Source: an uncultured Paraglaciecola sp. (GTDB taxonomy: Bacteria > Pseudomonadota > Gammaproteobacteria > Enterobacterales > Alteromonadaceae). Taken from it: 64,000 nucleotides of DNA. The stretch lies in contig NZ_CAJXPA010000004.1 in assembly GCF_913058035.1 (NCBI RefSeq), forward strand, positions 1 to 64,000, read 5' to 3'. A program made the translations under genes and the position numbers. Positions 1-9,863 of the stretch are shown here, piece by piece (position 1 is the first letter of the stretch; each line of letters opens with the position of its first letter). Below the pieces are notes generated by a model. It saw only the letters and a list, made by a program, of their open reading frames with translations, was not told where the DNA came from and searched no databases.

Positions 1-630
1 ATCCACTTTGTCTGCAGCTTCAAATATATATAAGATACAGATCAAATCGATTACTTTTTGTATTCCATCATTGCGCAAAATAGATTGAAATTCACTCTGT
101 TTACTAGATAAAAGGCTGATACCTTCAGCGACCATGTCATAAGCTTTCCAATCATCAGTTTTCCTATTTTTACGCAATTTAAAAGACAAATTAATATCAG
201 GTCGACCTGGCTCTTTTACCACAGCTCTGACAGTTACGGTCCTCTCGTCAGTCACTTCACGAGCCGGCTGAAATTCAACTTCTTGGCCATCATAATAAGC
301 CATGGCCAATGCATAAGTAGTAATCAAATATGAGCGAAATACACTGATATACTCTGGTATTTTTTCTCTTGGTACTTTTTTATAATGTTTACCTAAAACT
401 TTTAATGCAGAAAAATTATAATCAACATATGGTAATAATTCCTCTTCCATAACCGTTCTCAAAAGCTCTGGGTCTGCTTCTATGAGTTGACGTTCTTTCT
501 TAATCCGGTTAAAAGTTTTGGTTGCTACATCTTCTAACATTACGTAAGGATTTTTATCTTGCGCCTGCGACATTCCGGAACAAAAAATTAAAACTCCGCT
601 CAACAAAAGAAGTGTACATTTATTTATCAC
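1..630 (-). CDS. mlaC: MlaC, periplasmic phospholipid-binding protein (3' end outside window)
   Basis: This is an open frame of 210 codons read from the reverse strand and still open at base 1, so the gene is cut by the window edge; the ORF track misses it. The start is a GTG at 628-630, followed by a hydrophobic signal peptide ending near SGMSQAQ. The body (VMLEDVATKTFNRIKKER, VTVRAVVKEPG, WKAYDMVAEGISL) is typical of MlaC/Ttg2D, the soluble carrier that moves phospholipid between the outer-membrane MlaA complex and the inner-membrane MlaFEDB complex. It lies 28 bases after mlaD in the same operon. The last visible residues (after about 190) look less like the family than the rest. Confidence 0.9.
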   Translation of the reverse strand, partial: MINKCTLLLLSGVLIFCSGMSQAQDKNPYVMLEDVATKTFNRIKKERQLIEADPELLRTVMEEELLPYVDYNFSALKVLGKHYKKVPREKIPEYISVFRSYLITTYALAMAYYDGQEVEFQPAREVTDERTVTVRAVVKEPGRPDINLSFKLRKNRKTDDWKAYDMVAEGISLLSSKQSEFQSILRNDGIQKVIDLICILYIFEAADKVD

Positions 631-657
631 GTTATTTTCTCCAATCAACGTCATTAT

Positions 658-1131
658 TTAGCCGTCGTTACTACTGAATAAGAATTGACCGATAAGGTCT
701 TCTAAGACCAAGGCTGATTTAGTGTCTTCTATGTAGTCACCCTGAGCTAAGTTTTCAATACCATCGATAACAAAACCTGGTTGAAAACCTACATATTGTT
801 CTCCCAACAAGCCCGAGGTAAGAATAGATACCGAGCTGGTTTCTGGGAATTTATCAAATTCTGATGCAATACTCATAGCCACTAATGGAGTGAAGTCACT
901 GTTGTTAAGTGTGATGCTGTCGACTCTTCCAACAGTTACCCCACCGACTTTAACTGCTGAGCGAACTTTCAGCCCGCCAATATTGTCAAATTTGGCATAT
1001 AAGACATAACTATCCTCACCCGTCGACATACTTTGATTAGCAACTTTCAGCGATAACATAAGCCCTGCTGCGATCGTTAATGCGACAAATACACCGACTA
1101 ATAATTCTACTTTTCTCGATTTCATTCTCAT
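658..1131 (-). CDS. mlaD: MlaD, MCE-domain subunit of the Mla phospholipid transporter
   Basis: The protein has 157 residues: a short basic N-terminus (MRMKSRKVELL), one membrane anchor (about residues 9-28) and a single MCE domain in the periplasm (YVLYAKFDNIGGLKVRSAVKVGGVTVGRV). MlaD forms a hexameric ring that takes lipid to or from MlaC and sits on the MlaE permease. The length is usual for gammaproteobacterial MlaD. It lies five bases after mlaE in the order mlaF-mlaE-mlaD-mlaC, so it is almost certainly cotranscribed. Confidence 0.95.
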   Translation of the reverse strand: MRMKSRKVELLVGVFVALTIAAGLMLSLKVANQSMSTGEDSYVLYAKFDNIGGLKVRSAVKVGGVTVGRVDSITLNNSDFTPLVAMSIASEFDKFPETSSVSILTSGLLGEQYVGFQPGFVIDGIENLAQGDYIEDTKSALVLEDLIGQFLFSSNDG

Positions 1132-1136
1132 TTCCT

Positions 1137-1916
1137 TTACTCAATTCCAAACATTAATGCAGTCATAATAAAATCTAGCCCAAGAACTGCTAATGATGAA
1201 AACACCACGGTTTCTGTTGTTGCTTTACTTATTCCCTCAGAGGTAGGGATAGAATCGTAACCTTTAAAAGTGGCAATCCACGTAATCACAAACGCAAACA
1301 CTACGCTCTTTATAATACCGTTTACCACGTCCTTATTCCAATCAACAGTTGACTGCATAATCGACCAATAGCTGCCTGAATCTACGCCTAACCAATCCAC
1401 ACCGACTAAATGTCCACCCAATATACCAACCGCGCTAAATATCAGCGCTAACATTGGCATGGATATGATGCCTGCCCAAAGACGCGGCCCAATGATTCTT
1501 CGCAGTGGATCAACCGCCATCATTTCTAAACTACTAAGTTGTTCTGTTGCCTTCATTAATCCGATTTCAGCCGTGAGTGCAGATCCCGCTCGTCCGGCAA
1601 ACAATAAAGCGGTAACCACCGGACCTAACTCCCTCAATAAGGATAAAGCGACCATTGGACCAAGGCTGCCTTCAGCGCCATAACTAACCAAAATAGTATA
1701 ACCCTGCAACGCCATTACCATACCAATAAATAAACCAGAAACGACAACGATAAGTAACGACTGCACACCTACTACATATATTTGCTTAATTGTGAGCGGT
1801 ATCATTTTTAAAGGCTGAGGTTTAGCAATAATGGCGCCAAACAGCATGAGTGTGGCTCGGCCAAACATTTCTAAGCGATTAAGAGTATTTGTTCCTAAAT
1901 TTATAAACCAATTCAT
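1137..1916 (-). CDS. mlaE: MlaE, permease subunit of the Mla phospholipid transporter
   Basis: This 259-residue integral membrane protein belongs to the MlaE/Ttg2B permease family. The conserved cytoplasmic loop [20 protein letters not shown] (about residues 93-116) and the multiple hydrophobic segments identify it. With MlaF it forms the ABC core that moves phospholipid across the inner-membrane side of the Mla pathway and so maintains outer-membrane asymmetry. Its start overlaps the end of mlaF by four bases, which suggests translational coupling. Confidence 0.96.
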   Translation of the reverse strand: MNWFINLGTNTLNRLEMFGRATLMLFGAIIAKPQPLKMIPLTIKQIYVVGVQSLLIVVVSGLFIGMVMALQGYTILVSYGAEGSLGPMVALSLLRELGPVVTALLFAGRAGSALTAEIGLMKATEQLSSLEMMAVDPLRRIIGPRLWAGIISMPMLALIFSAVGILGGHLVGVDWLGVDSGSYWSIMQSTVDWNKDVVNGIIKSVVFAFVITWIATFKGYDSIPTSEGISKATTETVVFSSLAVLGLDFIMTALMFGIE

Positions 1917-2713
1917 GATGAGCTACCCAAAAAAGCCTCAGTGGTGGTAGTTGCAGGAAAGTGGAAAGGTACCGGACCATCTGCTTCGCCTTTCAAAAAT
2001 TGTTGAACTAGCGGAGATTCACTATTTATAATCTGCTCTGGAGTACCACTTCCTATGATTCTTTTCTCCGCTAAAATATATATATAGTCTGCGATAGTTA
2101 ACACTTCTGTTACATCATGAGTGACAACAACACTGGTTAATTGTAAAGCATCATTTAAAGCTTTAATGAGCTTGACTAAAACTCCCATTGAAATAGGGTC
2201 TTGTCCTGCGAAGGGTTCGTCATACATAATCAACTCTGGATCAAGGGCAATCGCTCTTGCTAGTGCTGCTCGTCGTGCCATGCCGCCGGATAATTCAGCA
2301 GGCATTAAATTTGCCGCGCCTCTCAAACCCACGGCTTGTAATTTCAACATCACTATCGTGTGAATAATCGATTCTGATAATTTTGTATGTTCCCGAAGTG
2401 GAAAAGCAATATTATCAAACACTGACATATCGGTAAACAAGGCTCCGCTTTGAAAAAGCATGCTCATTTGTCTTCGCACTTCAAATAGACGGTTACGGCG
2501 CATACCCGGTATAGACTCCCCCTTAAATTTTACATCACCTTCGTCAGGCACTAATTGACCGCCCATCAAGCGCAACATAGTGGTTTTTCCAATGCCACTG
2601 GGACCCATAATAGCGGTGGTCTTACCTTTTTTAATCTGCAGTGAAATATCATCGTATATGACTCGACCACTGCGGCTAAAGGTAAGATTGTTAATTTCAA
2701 TCAAATTTTCCAT
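1913..2713 (-). CDS. mlaF: MlaF, ATPase subunit of the Mla phospholipid transporter
   Basis: This 266-residue ABC ATPase has Walker [10 protein letters not shown] (about residues 37-45), signature [15 protein letters not shown] and Walker [15 protein letters not shown], followed by the H-loop VVVTHD. It powers the MlaE permease. The SGGMARR signature variant is typical of MlaF/Ttg2A. It is the first gene of the minus-strand mla operon; the promoter should lie in the 405-base divergent space shared with yrbG. MlaB, the STAS partner, would be expected beyond the left edge after mlaC. Confidence 0.96.
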   Translation of the reverse strand: MENLIEINNLTFSRSGRVIYDDISLQIKKGKTTAIMGPSGIGKTTMLRLMGGQLVPDEGDVKFKGESIPGMRRNRLFEVRRQMSMLFQSGALFTDMSVFDNIAFPLREHTKLSESIIHTIVMLKLQAVGLRGAANLMPAELSGGMARRAALARAIALDPELIMYDEPFAGQDPISMGVLVKLIKALNDALQLTSVVVTHDVTEVLTIADYIYILAEKRIIGSGTPEQIINSESPLVQQFLKGEADGPVPFHFPATTTTEAFLGSSS

Positions 2714-3118
2714 TAAGATACTAACATTCCATTTTGGTTAAATGAGCTATACGTATTAAACAACTCATCAATAATAGTTACCATTGTATTAGTTTTATAC
2801 ATCAAATAACAAAGACAAAAGTAACAAGGTATATACGATTTAATACAAATATCACTGAATACTAGTTTGACGATTACTATTGTTCTTAATCTTGATGAGT
2901 CTGGGGCACTGCTTTGAAGCTTAAATCGAGTAAATCAAATACCCCTCACCTACTTGCATTCTTAGTTAGGGCACACATATCAATACCTTAAATCAGTATT
3001 TGTTGTTTAAAACCCTTGGATCAGCAAAATATTGCGAAACTTATTTATATTAACATTCATATGCAAAGCCTTAGCTTTTTGCGACAATTGAATGTAATCA
3101 AACTAGAAGTGAAATTTT
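2714..3118. other. Divergent intergenic region between mlaF and yrbG
   Basis: About 400 AT-rich bases separate two divergent operons and should hold both promoters. The ORF of 64 codons at 3016-3210 overlaps yrbG in another frame and has no recognisable protein features. I see no strong inverted repeat or known operator here. Confidence 0.5.
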
Positions 3119-4075
3119 GTGATTTTAGAAGCTTGTTATTTCCTAATTTGGCTTATTATTTTGAGTTGGGGCGCAGACAGATTTGTATTTGGCGCCTCAG
3201 TGTTAGCTAAAAACATGGGCATATCTCCTATGATTATTGGTTTAACCATAGTCGCTATGGGTTCATCTGCTCCAGAGATAATGGTAGCTGCCACTGCCTC
3301 GTTTAATGGCAATACGGATACCGCTGTGGGTAACGCCCTTGGTTCAAACATAACCAACATTGCTTTAGTGCTCGGATTAACCGCCCTGCTTAAACCCCTA
3401 TCAATTGCCTCAAGTACCCTGAAAAAAGAAATGCCAGTGTTGTTAGTTGTCAGCCTACTCGCTGTATATTTTTTGTCTGATTTTTTACTGCTTAAGACTG
3501 AAGGTATTATTTTAATTACTTTATTCTTCGTGGTTATAGGCGGGCTTACTTGGATGTCTTTTAATATGGAAAAAGGCGATCCTCTTCAACCCGAAACTGA
3601 AAATGAAATTCCTTCTGGTGTGTCTACTTCAAAAGCGGTGATGTGGTTAACAATAGGCATGATATTACTGCCGTTAAGTGCTTACTTTATGGTAGATTCT
3701 GCTGAGACGATAGCCCGATACTTTGGTTTAAGTGAATTAGTGATTGGTTTGACTATTATCGCGATTGGAACAAGCTTACCAGAGTTGGCCGCCTGCATCG
3801 CCGGGGTGTTGAAAAACGAAGATGATCTTGCTTTAGGTAATATTATTGGCTCAAATATCTTCAACCTTTTAGCAGTTTTGGCTATGCCTGGTCTTATTGC
3901 GCCGGGCGTGGTGGACGAAAATGCCGCAACGCGGGACAGCTACGTCATGCTTGGGTTAACCTTGTTACTCATCATATTTAGCTTTAATTTAAAAGGAAGT
4001 AGATGTATCAACCGAGTAGAAGGTTTGTGTCTGATAACCTGCTTCTTTAGTTATCAGTTTTTGTTATTTAGTTAA
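3119..4075 (+). CDS. yrbG: YrbG-like calcium/sodium antiporter family protein
   Basis: This inner-membrane protein of 318 residues belongs to the Ca2+/cation antiporter (CaCA) family. It shows the two inverted alpha repeats, MGSSAPEIMVA (about residues 48-58) and IGTSLPELAAC in the second half, each followed by an NALGSNI/NIIGSNIFN element. The length and position match E. coli YrbG, which also sits between mlaF and kdsD. The start chosen is GTG at 3119; no ATG fits better. The physiological ion is not proven from sequence, and E. coli YrbG function is poorly defined. Confidence 0.9.
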   Translation: MILEACYFLIWLIILSWGADRFVFGASVLAKNMGISPMIIGLTIVAMGSSAPEIMVAATASFNGNTDTAVGNALGSNITNIALVLGLTALLKPLSIASSTLKKEMPVLLVVSLLAVYFLSDFLLLKTEGIILITLFFVVIGGLTWMSFNMEKGDPLQPETENEIPSGVSTSKAVMWLTIGMILLPLSAYFMVDSAETIARYFGLSELVIGLTIIAIGTSLPELAACIAGVLKNEDDLALGNIIGSNIFNLLAVLAMPGLIAPGVVDENAATRDSYVMLGLTLLLIIFSFNLKGSRCINRVEGLCLITCFFSYQFLLFS

Positions 4076-4099
4076 CATATTAACACTTAGAATTACATT

Positions 4100-5059
4100 A
4101 TGATGAAACAATCTGCCTTAAGAGTATTGGAAATTGAGCAAAGAGCTATCGCACAGTTGGCTCAATATATTGACGACAATTTTGTACAAGCTTGTCAATT
4201 AATCTTACCTTGTAAAGGCAAGATAATCGTTTGTGGAATGGGAAAATCGGGGCATATTGGCCATAAAATATCTGCCACACTTTCCAGCACAGGCACACCC
4301 TCTTTTTTTATGCATCCTGCCGAAGCCAATCATGGTGACTTGGGTATGCTTACAGAACAAGATATCTTATTGGCTATTTCAAATTCAGGCGAAACGGCAG
4401 AACTATTAGCTTTGATACCTGTGGTGAAGCGTATGGGTGTGCCTATTGTAGCCATGACATCAAATTCCCAAAGCACACTTGGAAGATATGCAGACGTTAA
4501 CGTTTGCATCAAAGTAGAACAGGAAGCTTGCTCATTAGGCCTTGCCCCAACTTCAAGCACCACCGCCACCCTCGTAATGGGAGATGCACTGGCAGTGGCG
4601 TTACTTGATGCCCGAGGCTTTACATCTGAAGATTTTGCATTGTCACATCCCGGCGGTTCTCTAGGTAGAAAGCTATTGCTAAAATTAGAGGACGTTATGG
4701 TCAAAGGCCAAAGTTTACCTTTAGTTTCAGCAAAACAAGCTTTAAGTGAGGTTTTGTTGGTTATTTCACAAAAAGCTTTAGGTATGGCTGGCGTCATCGA
4801 CAACCAAGGTAAATTATTAGGTATTTTTACTGATGGTGATTTGCGACGAGTGTTAGATGACAAAATTGACATCCACAAAACTAAAATCCAGCAAATAATG
4901 ACAGTTAATAGCATCACAGCCAAACCAGAAATGTTGGCTGCAGAAGTGCTCAAATTAATGCAAAAGCACAAAATTAGTTCGCTGTTTGTAACCGATTCTT
5001 CAGGCAAACCGATAGGTGCTATCAATATACAGCTACTACTCCAAGCGGGGATCATTTAA
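4100..5059 (+). CDS. kdsD: D-arabinose-5-phosphate isomerase KdsD
   Basis: KdsD interconverts D-ribulose 5-phosphate and D-arabinose 5-phosphate, the first step towards the LPS sugar Kdo. The 319-residue protein has an N-terminal SIS domain (GMGKSGHIG about 46-54, ISNSGETAEL about 93-102) and two C-terminal CBS domains (about 205-319), the classic KdsD/GutQ architecture and length. The final A of its TAA stop is the first base of the kdsC ATG, so the two consecutive Kdo genes are tightly coupled. Confidence 0.97.
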   Translation: MMKQSALRVLEIEQRAIAQLAQYIDDNFVQACQLILPCKGKIIVCGMGKSGHIGHKISATLSSTGTPSFFMHPAEANHGDLGMLTEQDILLAISNSGETAELLALIPVVKRMGVPIVAMTSNSQSTLGRYADVNVCIKVEQEACSLGLAPTSSTTATLVMGDALAVALLDARGFTSEDFALSHPGGSLGRKLLLKLEDVMVKGQSLPLVSAKQALSEVLLVISQKALGMAGVIDNQGKLLGIFTDGDLRRVLDDKIDIHKTKIQQIMTVNSITAKPEMLAAEVLKLMQKHKISSLFVTDSSGKPIGAINIQLLLQAGII

Positions 5060-5613
5060 TGTCTATGATTGATACCCCTTACGGGCCTGTAGAAAAAGAG
5101 CTATTAACAAAGCTCAAACAGATAAAATTGCTAGCCTGTGATGTTGATGGTGTATTTTCTGACGGTCGGATATACATGGGTCAAGATGGAGAGGAACTCA
5201 AGGCATTTCACACTCGAGATGGTTATGGTGTCAAAGCGTTGCAAAAAATTGGTGTACAAGTAGCGGTTATTACTGGGCGTAAATCAAACATGGTAGAACG
5301 GCGTATGACTGCTCTTGGAGTACAGTATATATTCCAAGGGTGTGAAGACAAACAACCTGCCTTACAAACATTGCAAAAAAGATTATCCATTATCGCTAGT
5401 GAAACAGCAGCAATAGGAGATGACATGCCAGATTTGGGCATGTTTCAGGTGTCGCAATGCAATGTGTGCGTACAAGATGGCCATCCTATTTTAGCAGCGC
5501 AAGCGCATTATCAAACACGTACTAGAGGCGGATTTGGAGCCGTGCGCGAATTGTGTGATTTGATTCTTTTGGCTCACGGACAGCTATCTACAATTCACGG
5601 CGCAAGTATATGA
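5059..5613 (+). CDS. kdsC: 3-deoxy-D-manno-octulosonate-8-phosphate phosphatase KdsC
   Basis: KdsC is a cytoplasmic HAD phosphatase that removes phosphate from Kdo-8-phosphate. The 184-residue protein is a compact C0-type HAD without a cap: nucleophile motif ACDVDGVFSDG (about 26-36), ITGRKS (71-76), and acidic motif GDDMPD (120-125). It overlaps kdsD by one base and lptC by four bases, so the Kdo and LPS-export genes form one continuous unit. Confidence 0.97.
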   Translation: MSMIDTPYGPVEKELLTKLKQIKLLACDVDGVFSDGRIYMGQDGEELKAFHTRDGYGVKALQKIGVQVAVITGRKSNMVERRMTALGVQYIFQGCEDKQPALQTLQKRLSIIASETAAIGDDMPDLGMFQVSQCNVCVQDGHPILAAQAHYQTRTRGGFGAVRELCDLILLAHGQLSTIHGASI

Positions 5614-6176
5614 ACCGCGTTACCCTGTGTATTGGTGTATTATTTATTTTAGCAATATCTTTAAGCCTACCTGGCTGGCTGGCTAAAGATGAAGTTAACA
5701 TCGACTCACAGACAGAAGAAGCTTGGATACCTAATTACCAAGCAAGCAAAATGCGCAGCACGTTATATGACAAGTTCGGTCAGATAAATCATCAGGTTTA
5801 TGCGCAGAAAATGGAGAGTTTTGATTTGCTTGGTTTCACATTGTTCAAACAACCCAGTTATTTGTTATTTGCCCAATCACTGCACCCGTGGAAAGTAGAT
5901 GCCCAAGAAGGTACATTATATGAAGACCAACGTATACAATTTGAGACTAACGTTAAAATTACCAGCTTAGATGAGCAAGGCTACGTACAAGTTATTCGTA
6001 CCAATTTTGTTGAAGTGAACCTAGCAGACAAGACTATGTATTCTGATCAGGCAGTCGAGATTGTCGGACCAAATTATGTAATTAACAGTAATGGCTTCTC
6101 TGCTAGCCTAGAAACCCAAAGATATGAGTTATTGGACCATGTTAAAACAGTTTATCAACCGTCTATACAGCGTTAG
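5610..6176 (+). CDS. lptC: LptC, LPS export bridge protein
   Basis: LptC is a bitopic inner-membrane protein that passes LPS from LptB2FG to periplasmic LptA. The 188-residue product has one N-terminal membrane helix (about residues 4-24) and a periplasmic beta-jellyroll typical of LptC (PNYQASKMRSTLYDKFG; the repeated strands of W-VDAQEGTLYEDQ). It overlaps kdsC by four bases, and the start of lptA lies inside its 3' end, as in E. coli. Confidence 0.93.
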   Translation: MNRVTLCIGVLFILAISLSLPGWLAKDEVNIDSQTEEAWIPNYQASKMRSTLYDKFGQINHQVYAQKMESFDLLGFTLFKQPSYLLFAQSLHPWKVDAQEGTLYEDQRIQFETNVKITSLDEQGYVQVIRTNFVEVNLADKTMYSDQAVEIVGPNYVINSNGFSASLETQRYELLDHVKTVYQPSIQR

Positions 6177-6678
6177 TATTTTAACGATTTTTTTATTTTC
6201 AGCAAATAGTCATGCTGGGAAAGATGATTTTACAAAAAAAATTGAACTGGCTTCTCTTTATCAAAATGCTGATGGCATAGCCAAAAGGGCGACTTATCAA
6301 GGCAATGTTGTGATTCAGCAGGGCACATTAAAAGTCAGTGCAGATGAATTAGAGATAGATGCTAGCAAGGGTGAAGGTAATGAAATTTTTATTGCTACTG
6401 GCAACCCTGCAAAATATTCTCAACAGCAAGAAGATGGCAGTATAGTCACTGCACAAGCGGATAAGATTGAGTATCATCGCGAAACTCGCTCATTATCATT
6501 AAATGGTAATGCTCAGATAAAACAGAACTCCAGTAGCGTACAAGGCGAGTCGATAAAGTTTAATATGGAATTGGAACAGATCATTGCTCAAGGTAGTGAT
6601 CAAGACAGTGGACGTGTCATTACAACGTTTCAGCCAGTATCAAAGCTCAAAGCATCTGAACAGGATAAACAACCTTAA
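6139..6678 (+). CDS. lptA: LptA, periplasmic LPS transport protein
   Basis: LptA polymerises into the periplasmic bridge that carries LPS to the outer membrane. I chose the second Met (ATG at 6139, 179 residues), because [12 protein letters not shown] begins a normal signal peptide ending SANSHA; the ORF-track start at 6124 adds five residues and cannot be excluded. Mature residues show the OstA/LptA fold ([40 protein letters not shown]). It overlaps lptC, and its stop TAA overlaps the ATG of lptB by one base. Confidence 0.93.
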   Translation: MLKQFINRLYSVSILTIFLFSANSHAGKDDFTKKIELASLYQNADGIAKRATYQGNVVIQQGTLKVSADELEIDASKGEGNEIFIATGNPAKYSQQQEDGSIVTAQADKIEYHRETRSLSLNGNAQIKQNSSSVQGESIKFNMELEQIIAQGSDQDSGRVITTFQPVSKLKASEQDKQP

Positions 6679-7403
6679 TGGCCGTATTAAAAGCCACACA
6701 TTTAGCCAAGTCTTACAAGTCGAGACAAGTGGTACGAGATGTCAGCATTGAAGTATCGACAGGTCAAATAGTGGGCTTATTAGGGCCTAATGGTGCGGGT
6801 AAAACCACAACCTTTTATATGATTGTTGGCTTGGTCCCCTTGGACAAAGGTGACATTTATATTGACCAACAAAATCTGACTCTACAACCTATGCATGTGC
6901 GTGCCAGACAAGGTATTGGTTATTTACCTCAGGAAGCATCGATATTCAGGAAATTAACTGTTTATCAAAATCTGATGGCAATATTACAAACTCGCAAAGA
7001 ATTGTCTGAAGAACAAAGAGAGCAGCAGGCAGACTCATTATTAGACGAATTTAATATCAACCATATACGCAATAGTTTAGGTATGAGTTTATCTGGTGGC
7101 GAACGCAGAAGGGTAGAGATTGCCCGAGCTTTAGCAGCTGACCCAGAGTTCATATTGTTAGACGAACCCTTCGCAGGTGTTGACCCCATATCTGTTAACG
7201 ATATAAAAAAAATAATTAAGCAGTTACGCGATAGAGGATTAGGTGTATTAATTACCGACCATAACGTACGTGAAACTTTAGATGTATGTGAAAAAGCGTA
7301 CATAGTTAGTCATGGCGAGTTGATAGCATCTGGTACTTCGGAAGAAGTTTTAAGTGATCAACGTGTAAGAGATGTATACCTAGGTGAACAATTCAGGCTA
7401 TAG
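6678..7403 (+). CDS. lptB: LptB, LPS export ABC ATPase
   Basis: LptB powers extraction of LPS from the inner membrane with LptF and LptG, which are not in this window. The 241-residue ABC ATPase shows Walker [10 protein letters not shown] (36-44), Q-loop region [15 protein letters not shown], signature [15 protein letters not shown] (138-152), Walker [14 protein letters not shown] (158-170) and switch [10 protein letters not shown]. It is coupled by a one-base overlap to lptA and is followed after 175 bases by rpoN, the ancestral order in this class. Confidence 0.97.
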   Translation: MAVLKATHLAKSYKSRQVVRDVSIEVSTGQIVGLLGPNGAGKTTTFYMIVGLVPLDKGDIYIDQQNLTLQPMHVRARQGIGYLPQEASIFRKLTVYQNLMAILQTRKELSEEQREQQADSLLDEFNINHIRNSLGMSLSGGERRRVEIARALAADPEFILLDEPFAGVDPISVNDIKKIIKQLRDRGLGVLITDHNVRETLDVCEKAYIVSHGELIASGTSEEVLSDQRVRDVYLGEQFRL

Positions 7404-7578
7404 TTGTGTTATCGGCAACTCGATGTATCAGGATTTCAGTAAAACCGTCAAACTGACGAACTTCATGAGTATTTAGTTTACATATCATTGAAGTGGGATA
7501 ACTTCTACAACACAGCTGCAATTTCTAGAATGAAGAGTTTAACTCGGCTGTTAACAACAGATTAGACATAAGAAGTAA

Positions 7579-9072
7579 ATGAAACCCTCTTTACAGTTAA
7601 GATTTAGTCAACAACTTACAATGACACCTCAACTGCAACAAGCTATCAAGCTTTTGCAGTTGTCTACGTTGGACTTACAAGCTGAGATTCAAGAAGCTTT
7701 AGACTCTAATCCTTTATTAGAAGTAGACGAGCAGAATGATAGTGGTAGCGGTGAAAAAGCCCTTGAAACCAACCACAGTGCTGATACCAAAGATGGGGAT
7801 GCAGCCCAGGCTGATGTAAATACAGATAGCGTTGATAGTGTTGATGCTCTTCAAAATAATGATATACCAGAAGACTTACCTTTAGATAGTACTTGGGATG
7901 AATACCTCAGTGCTTCATCAGCCCCAGCACCCATGAGCAGTGCTGGCTCTGCAGGTGATGACGACCAAATATTTCAAGGCGAAACCACGGAAAACATTCA
8001 GGAACATTTGCTTTGGCAAATGCGTTTAACTCATTTTAGTGACACCGATATTGGTATTGCGATGGCCATTATTGACTCTATCGATGAAGCAGGCTATCTG
8101 ACTATTAGCATAGAAGAGGTGCTAACTAGTATGGATGACGAAGAGATTGATCTTGATGAAGTGGCTGTGGTGCTCAAGCGTATACAGATGTTTGATCCCG
8201 TAGGCTCAGGAGCACGCAGTGCGCAAGAATGTTTGTTGATCCAACTACGGCAGTTTGCACCGGATACACCTTGGTTAGAAGAAGCTAAGATGTTGATTAC
8301 TGATTTTTGCGACCTTATTGGTAGTAAAGACTACCGTACCCTAATGCGTAAAACACGCCTCAAAGAAGAAGAGTTACGCGAAGCCATGCGTTTATTGCAA
8401 ACTCTTAATCCCAGACCAGGGACCGCAATAGTCACGGGGAATTCAGAGTACGTAATTCCAGATGTCTCAGTAGCGAAAAAAAATGGCCGGTGGACGGTAG
8501 AACTTAACCCGGACAGCCTACCTAAGCTCAACGTTAATCAGCAATATGCGGCGATGAGTAAAACAGTCAAAAACTCTTCAGATAGTCAATTTATTCGTTC
8601 ACATTTACAAGAAGCTAAGTGGTTTATTAAAAGTGTAGAGAGTCGTAATGAAACGTTGCTTAAAGTCTCTAATTGTATCGTGCAACAACAAATGGGCTTT
8701 TTTGAACACGGACCCGAAATGATGAGACCGATGGTGCTCAACGATGTCGCTGAAATGGTAGACATGCACGAGTCAACTATCTCTCGAGTCACAACACAAA
8801 AATACATGCATACTCCTAGAGGTATTTTTGAGCTAAAGTACTTTTTTTCTAGCCATGTAGCTACAGATGTTGGTGGGGAGTGTTCATCCACTGCCATCAG
8901 AGCATTAATTAAAAAGTTAGTAGCAGCAGAAAAGCCCAGTAAACCTCTAAGTGACAGCAAAATTGCACAATTGTTGGCCGACCAAGGCATTATGGTGGCG
9001 CGGCGAACAATAGCAAAATACCGGGAATCATTATTGATCCCGCCATCTAACCAACGTAAGAGCCTACTTTAG
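7579..9072 (+). CDS. rpoN: RNA polymerase sigma-54 factor
   Basis: Sigma-54 directs RNA polymerase to -24/-12 promoters and depends on AAA+ activators. The 497-residue protein has the Gln/Leu-rich region I ([23 protein letters not shown]), an acidic linker (about 50-135), the core-binding domain, a helix-turn-helix ([18 protein letters not shown]) and the diagnostic RpoN box [10 protein letters not shown] (about 474-483). It has its own 175-base upstream space and a Shine-Dalgarno AAGAAG. The following hpf, ptsN, rapZ and ptsO are its usual partners. Confidence 0.98.
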   Translation: MKPSLQLRFSQQLTMTPQLQQAIKLLQLSTLDLQAEIQEALDSNPLLEVDEQNDSGSGEKALETNHSADTKDGDAAQADVNTDSVDSVDALQNNDIPEDLPLDSTWDEYLSASSAPAPMSSAGSAGDDDQIFQGETTENIQEHLLWQMRLTHFSDTDIGIAMAIIDSIDEAGYLTISIEEVLTSMDDEEIDLDEVAVVLKRIQMFDPVGSGARSAQECLLIQLRQFAPDTPWLEEAKMLITDFCDLIGSKDYRTLMRKTRLKEEELREAMRLLQTLNPRPGTAIVTGNSEYVIPDVSVAKKNGRWTVELNPDSLPKLNVNQQYAAMSKTVKNSSDSQFIRSHLQEAKWFIKSVESRNETLLKVSNCIVQQQMGFFEHGPEMMRPMVLNDVAEMVDMHESTISRVTTQKYMHTPRGIFELKYFFSSHVATDVGGECSSTAIRALIKKLVAAEKPSKPLSDSKIAQLLADQGIMVARRTIAKYRESLLIPPSNQRKSLL

Positions 9073-9097
9073 GCGAATTGAAGAAGGAATAGGCGAT

Positions 9098-9385
9098 ATG
9101 CAAATTAACCTTACCGGTCATCATGTAGATATTACAGATTCTTTAAGAGACTACGTAGAAACAAAATTTACCAAATTAGAAAGACATTTTGATCACATAA
9201 ATAACGTTCATGTGATCCTAAACGTGGAGAAGCTGAATCAAAAAGCTGAAGCCACTTTACACCTCAGCGGATCGGAGGTATTTGCTACTTCAGAACACTC
9301 AGATATGTATGCCGCAATAGATGCTTTAATCGATAAACTTGACAGACAGGTGATTAAGCATAAGGAAAAAATTAAACGCTATTGA
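9098..9385 (+). CDS. hpf: Ribosome hibernation promoting factor (short HPF)
   Basis: This 95-residue protein of the HPF/YfiA family binds the 30S decoding centre and helps form inactive 100S ribosomes in stationary phase. The N-terminal MQINLTGHHVDITDSLRDYV and basic C-terminus KLDRQVIKHKEKIKRY are characteristic. It has the length of the short form, without the long-form dimerisation tail. It lies 25 bases after rpoN with a good purine-rich ribosome site (GAAGGAATAGGCGAT). Confidence 0.96.
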   Translation: MQINLTGHHVDITDSLRDYVETKFTKLERHFDHINNVHVILNVEKLNQKAEATLHLSGSEVFATSEHSDMYAAIDALIDKLDRQVIKHKEKIKRY

Positions 9386-9419
9386 ATATGTTAACAATCA
9401 ATCATAATCAGAATCCATA

Positions 9420-9863
9420 ATGGAAATTAAAGATATCCTTCACCCTGACTGCACTTTATGTACAGTCCAGGGAACCAGTAAAAAAAGAGTACTTGAACTC
9501 ATCAGTCAGATTGCTAATCAATATTTAATGGATATCGATCAAGCTACTATTTTATCTAGCCTTACATGTAGAGAAAAAATGGGTAGTACTGGCATTGGCA
9601 ACGGTATCGCACTGCCACATGGACGCTTACATGATTTAGAAAATGTAGTAGCTATTTTGGTAACCAGTGAAAAACCAATCGACTATGACGCCATAGACAA
9701 TGCGCCGGTTGATATATTTTTTGCTATTTTAGTACCCGAAAACAAAGCCTCCGAACATTTAGGTACTTTATCTGCCATTGCCACTAAACTGAATAACAAA
9801 AGCACGTTGAGTCTTATGCGAAAAGCGAAAACAGACCAAGAATTATTTGAGGCAATAAGTTAA
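9420..9863 (+). CDS. ptsN: Nitrogen PTS enzyme IIA (EIIANtr)
   Basis: PtsN is the output protein of the nitrogen phosphotransferase chain PtsP-PtsO-PtsN; in relatives its phosphorylation state controls potassium transport and other targets. The 147 residues form a mannitol/fructose-type EIIA domain; the phosphorylated His is H67 in GNGIALPHGR. It is followed immediately by rapZ (stop and start adjoin) and then ptsO. Confidence 0.96.
   Translation: MEIKDILHPDCTLCTVQGTSKKRVLELISQIANQYLMDIDQATILSSLTCREKMGSTGIGNGIALPHGRLHDLENVVAILVTSEKPIDYDAIDNAPVDIFFAILVPENKASEHLGTLSAIATKLNNKSTLSLMRKAKTDQELFEAIS

Noticed and set aside
4330-5055. 241-codon minus-strand ORF opposite kdsD
   Set aside because: It is an antisense shadow of kdsD with no recognisable domain or ribosome site.
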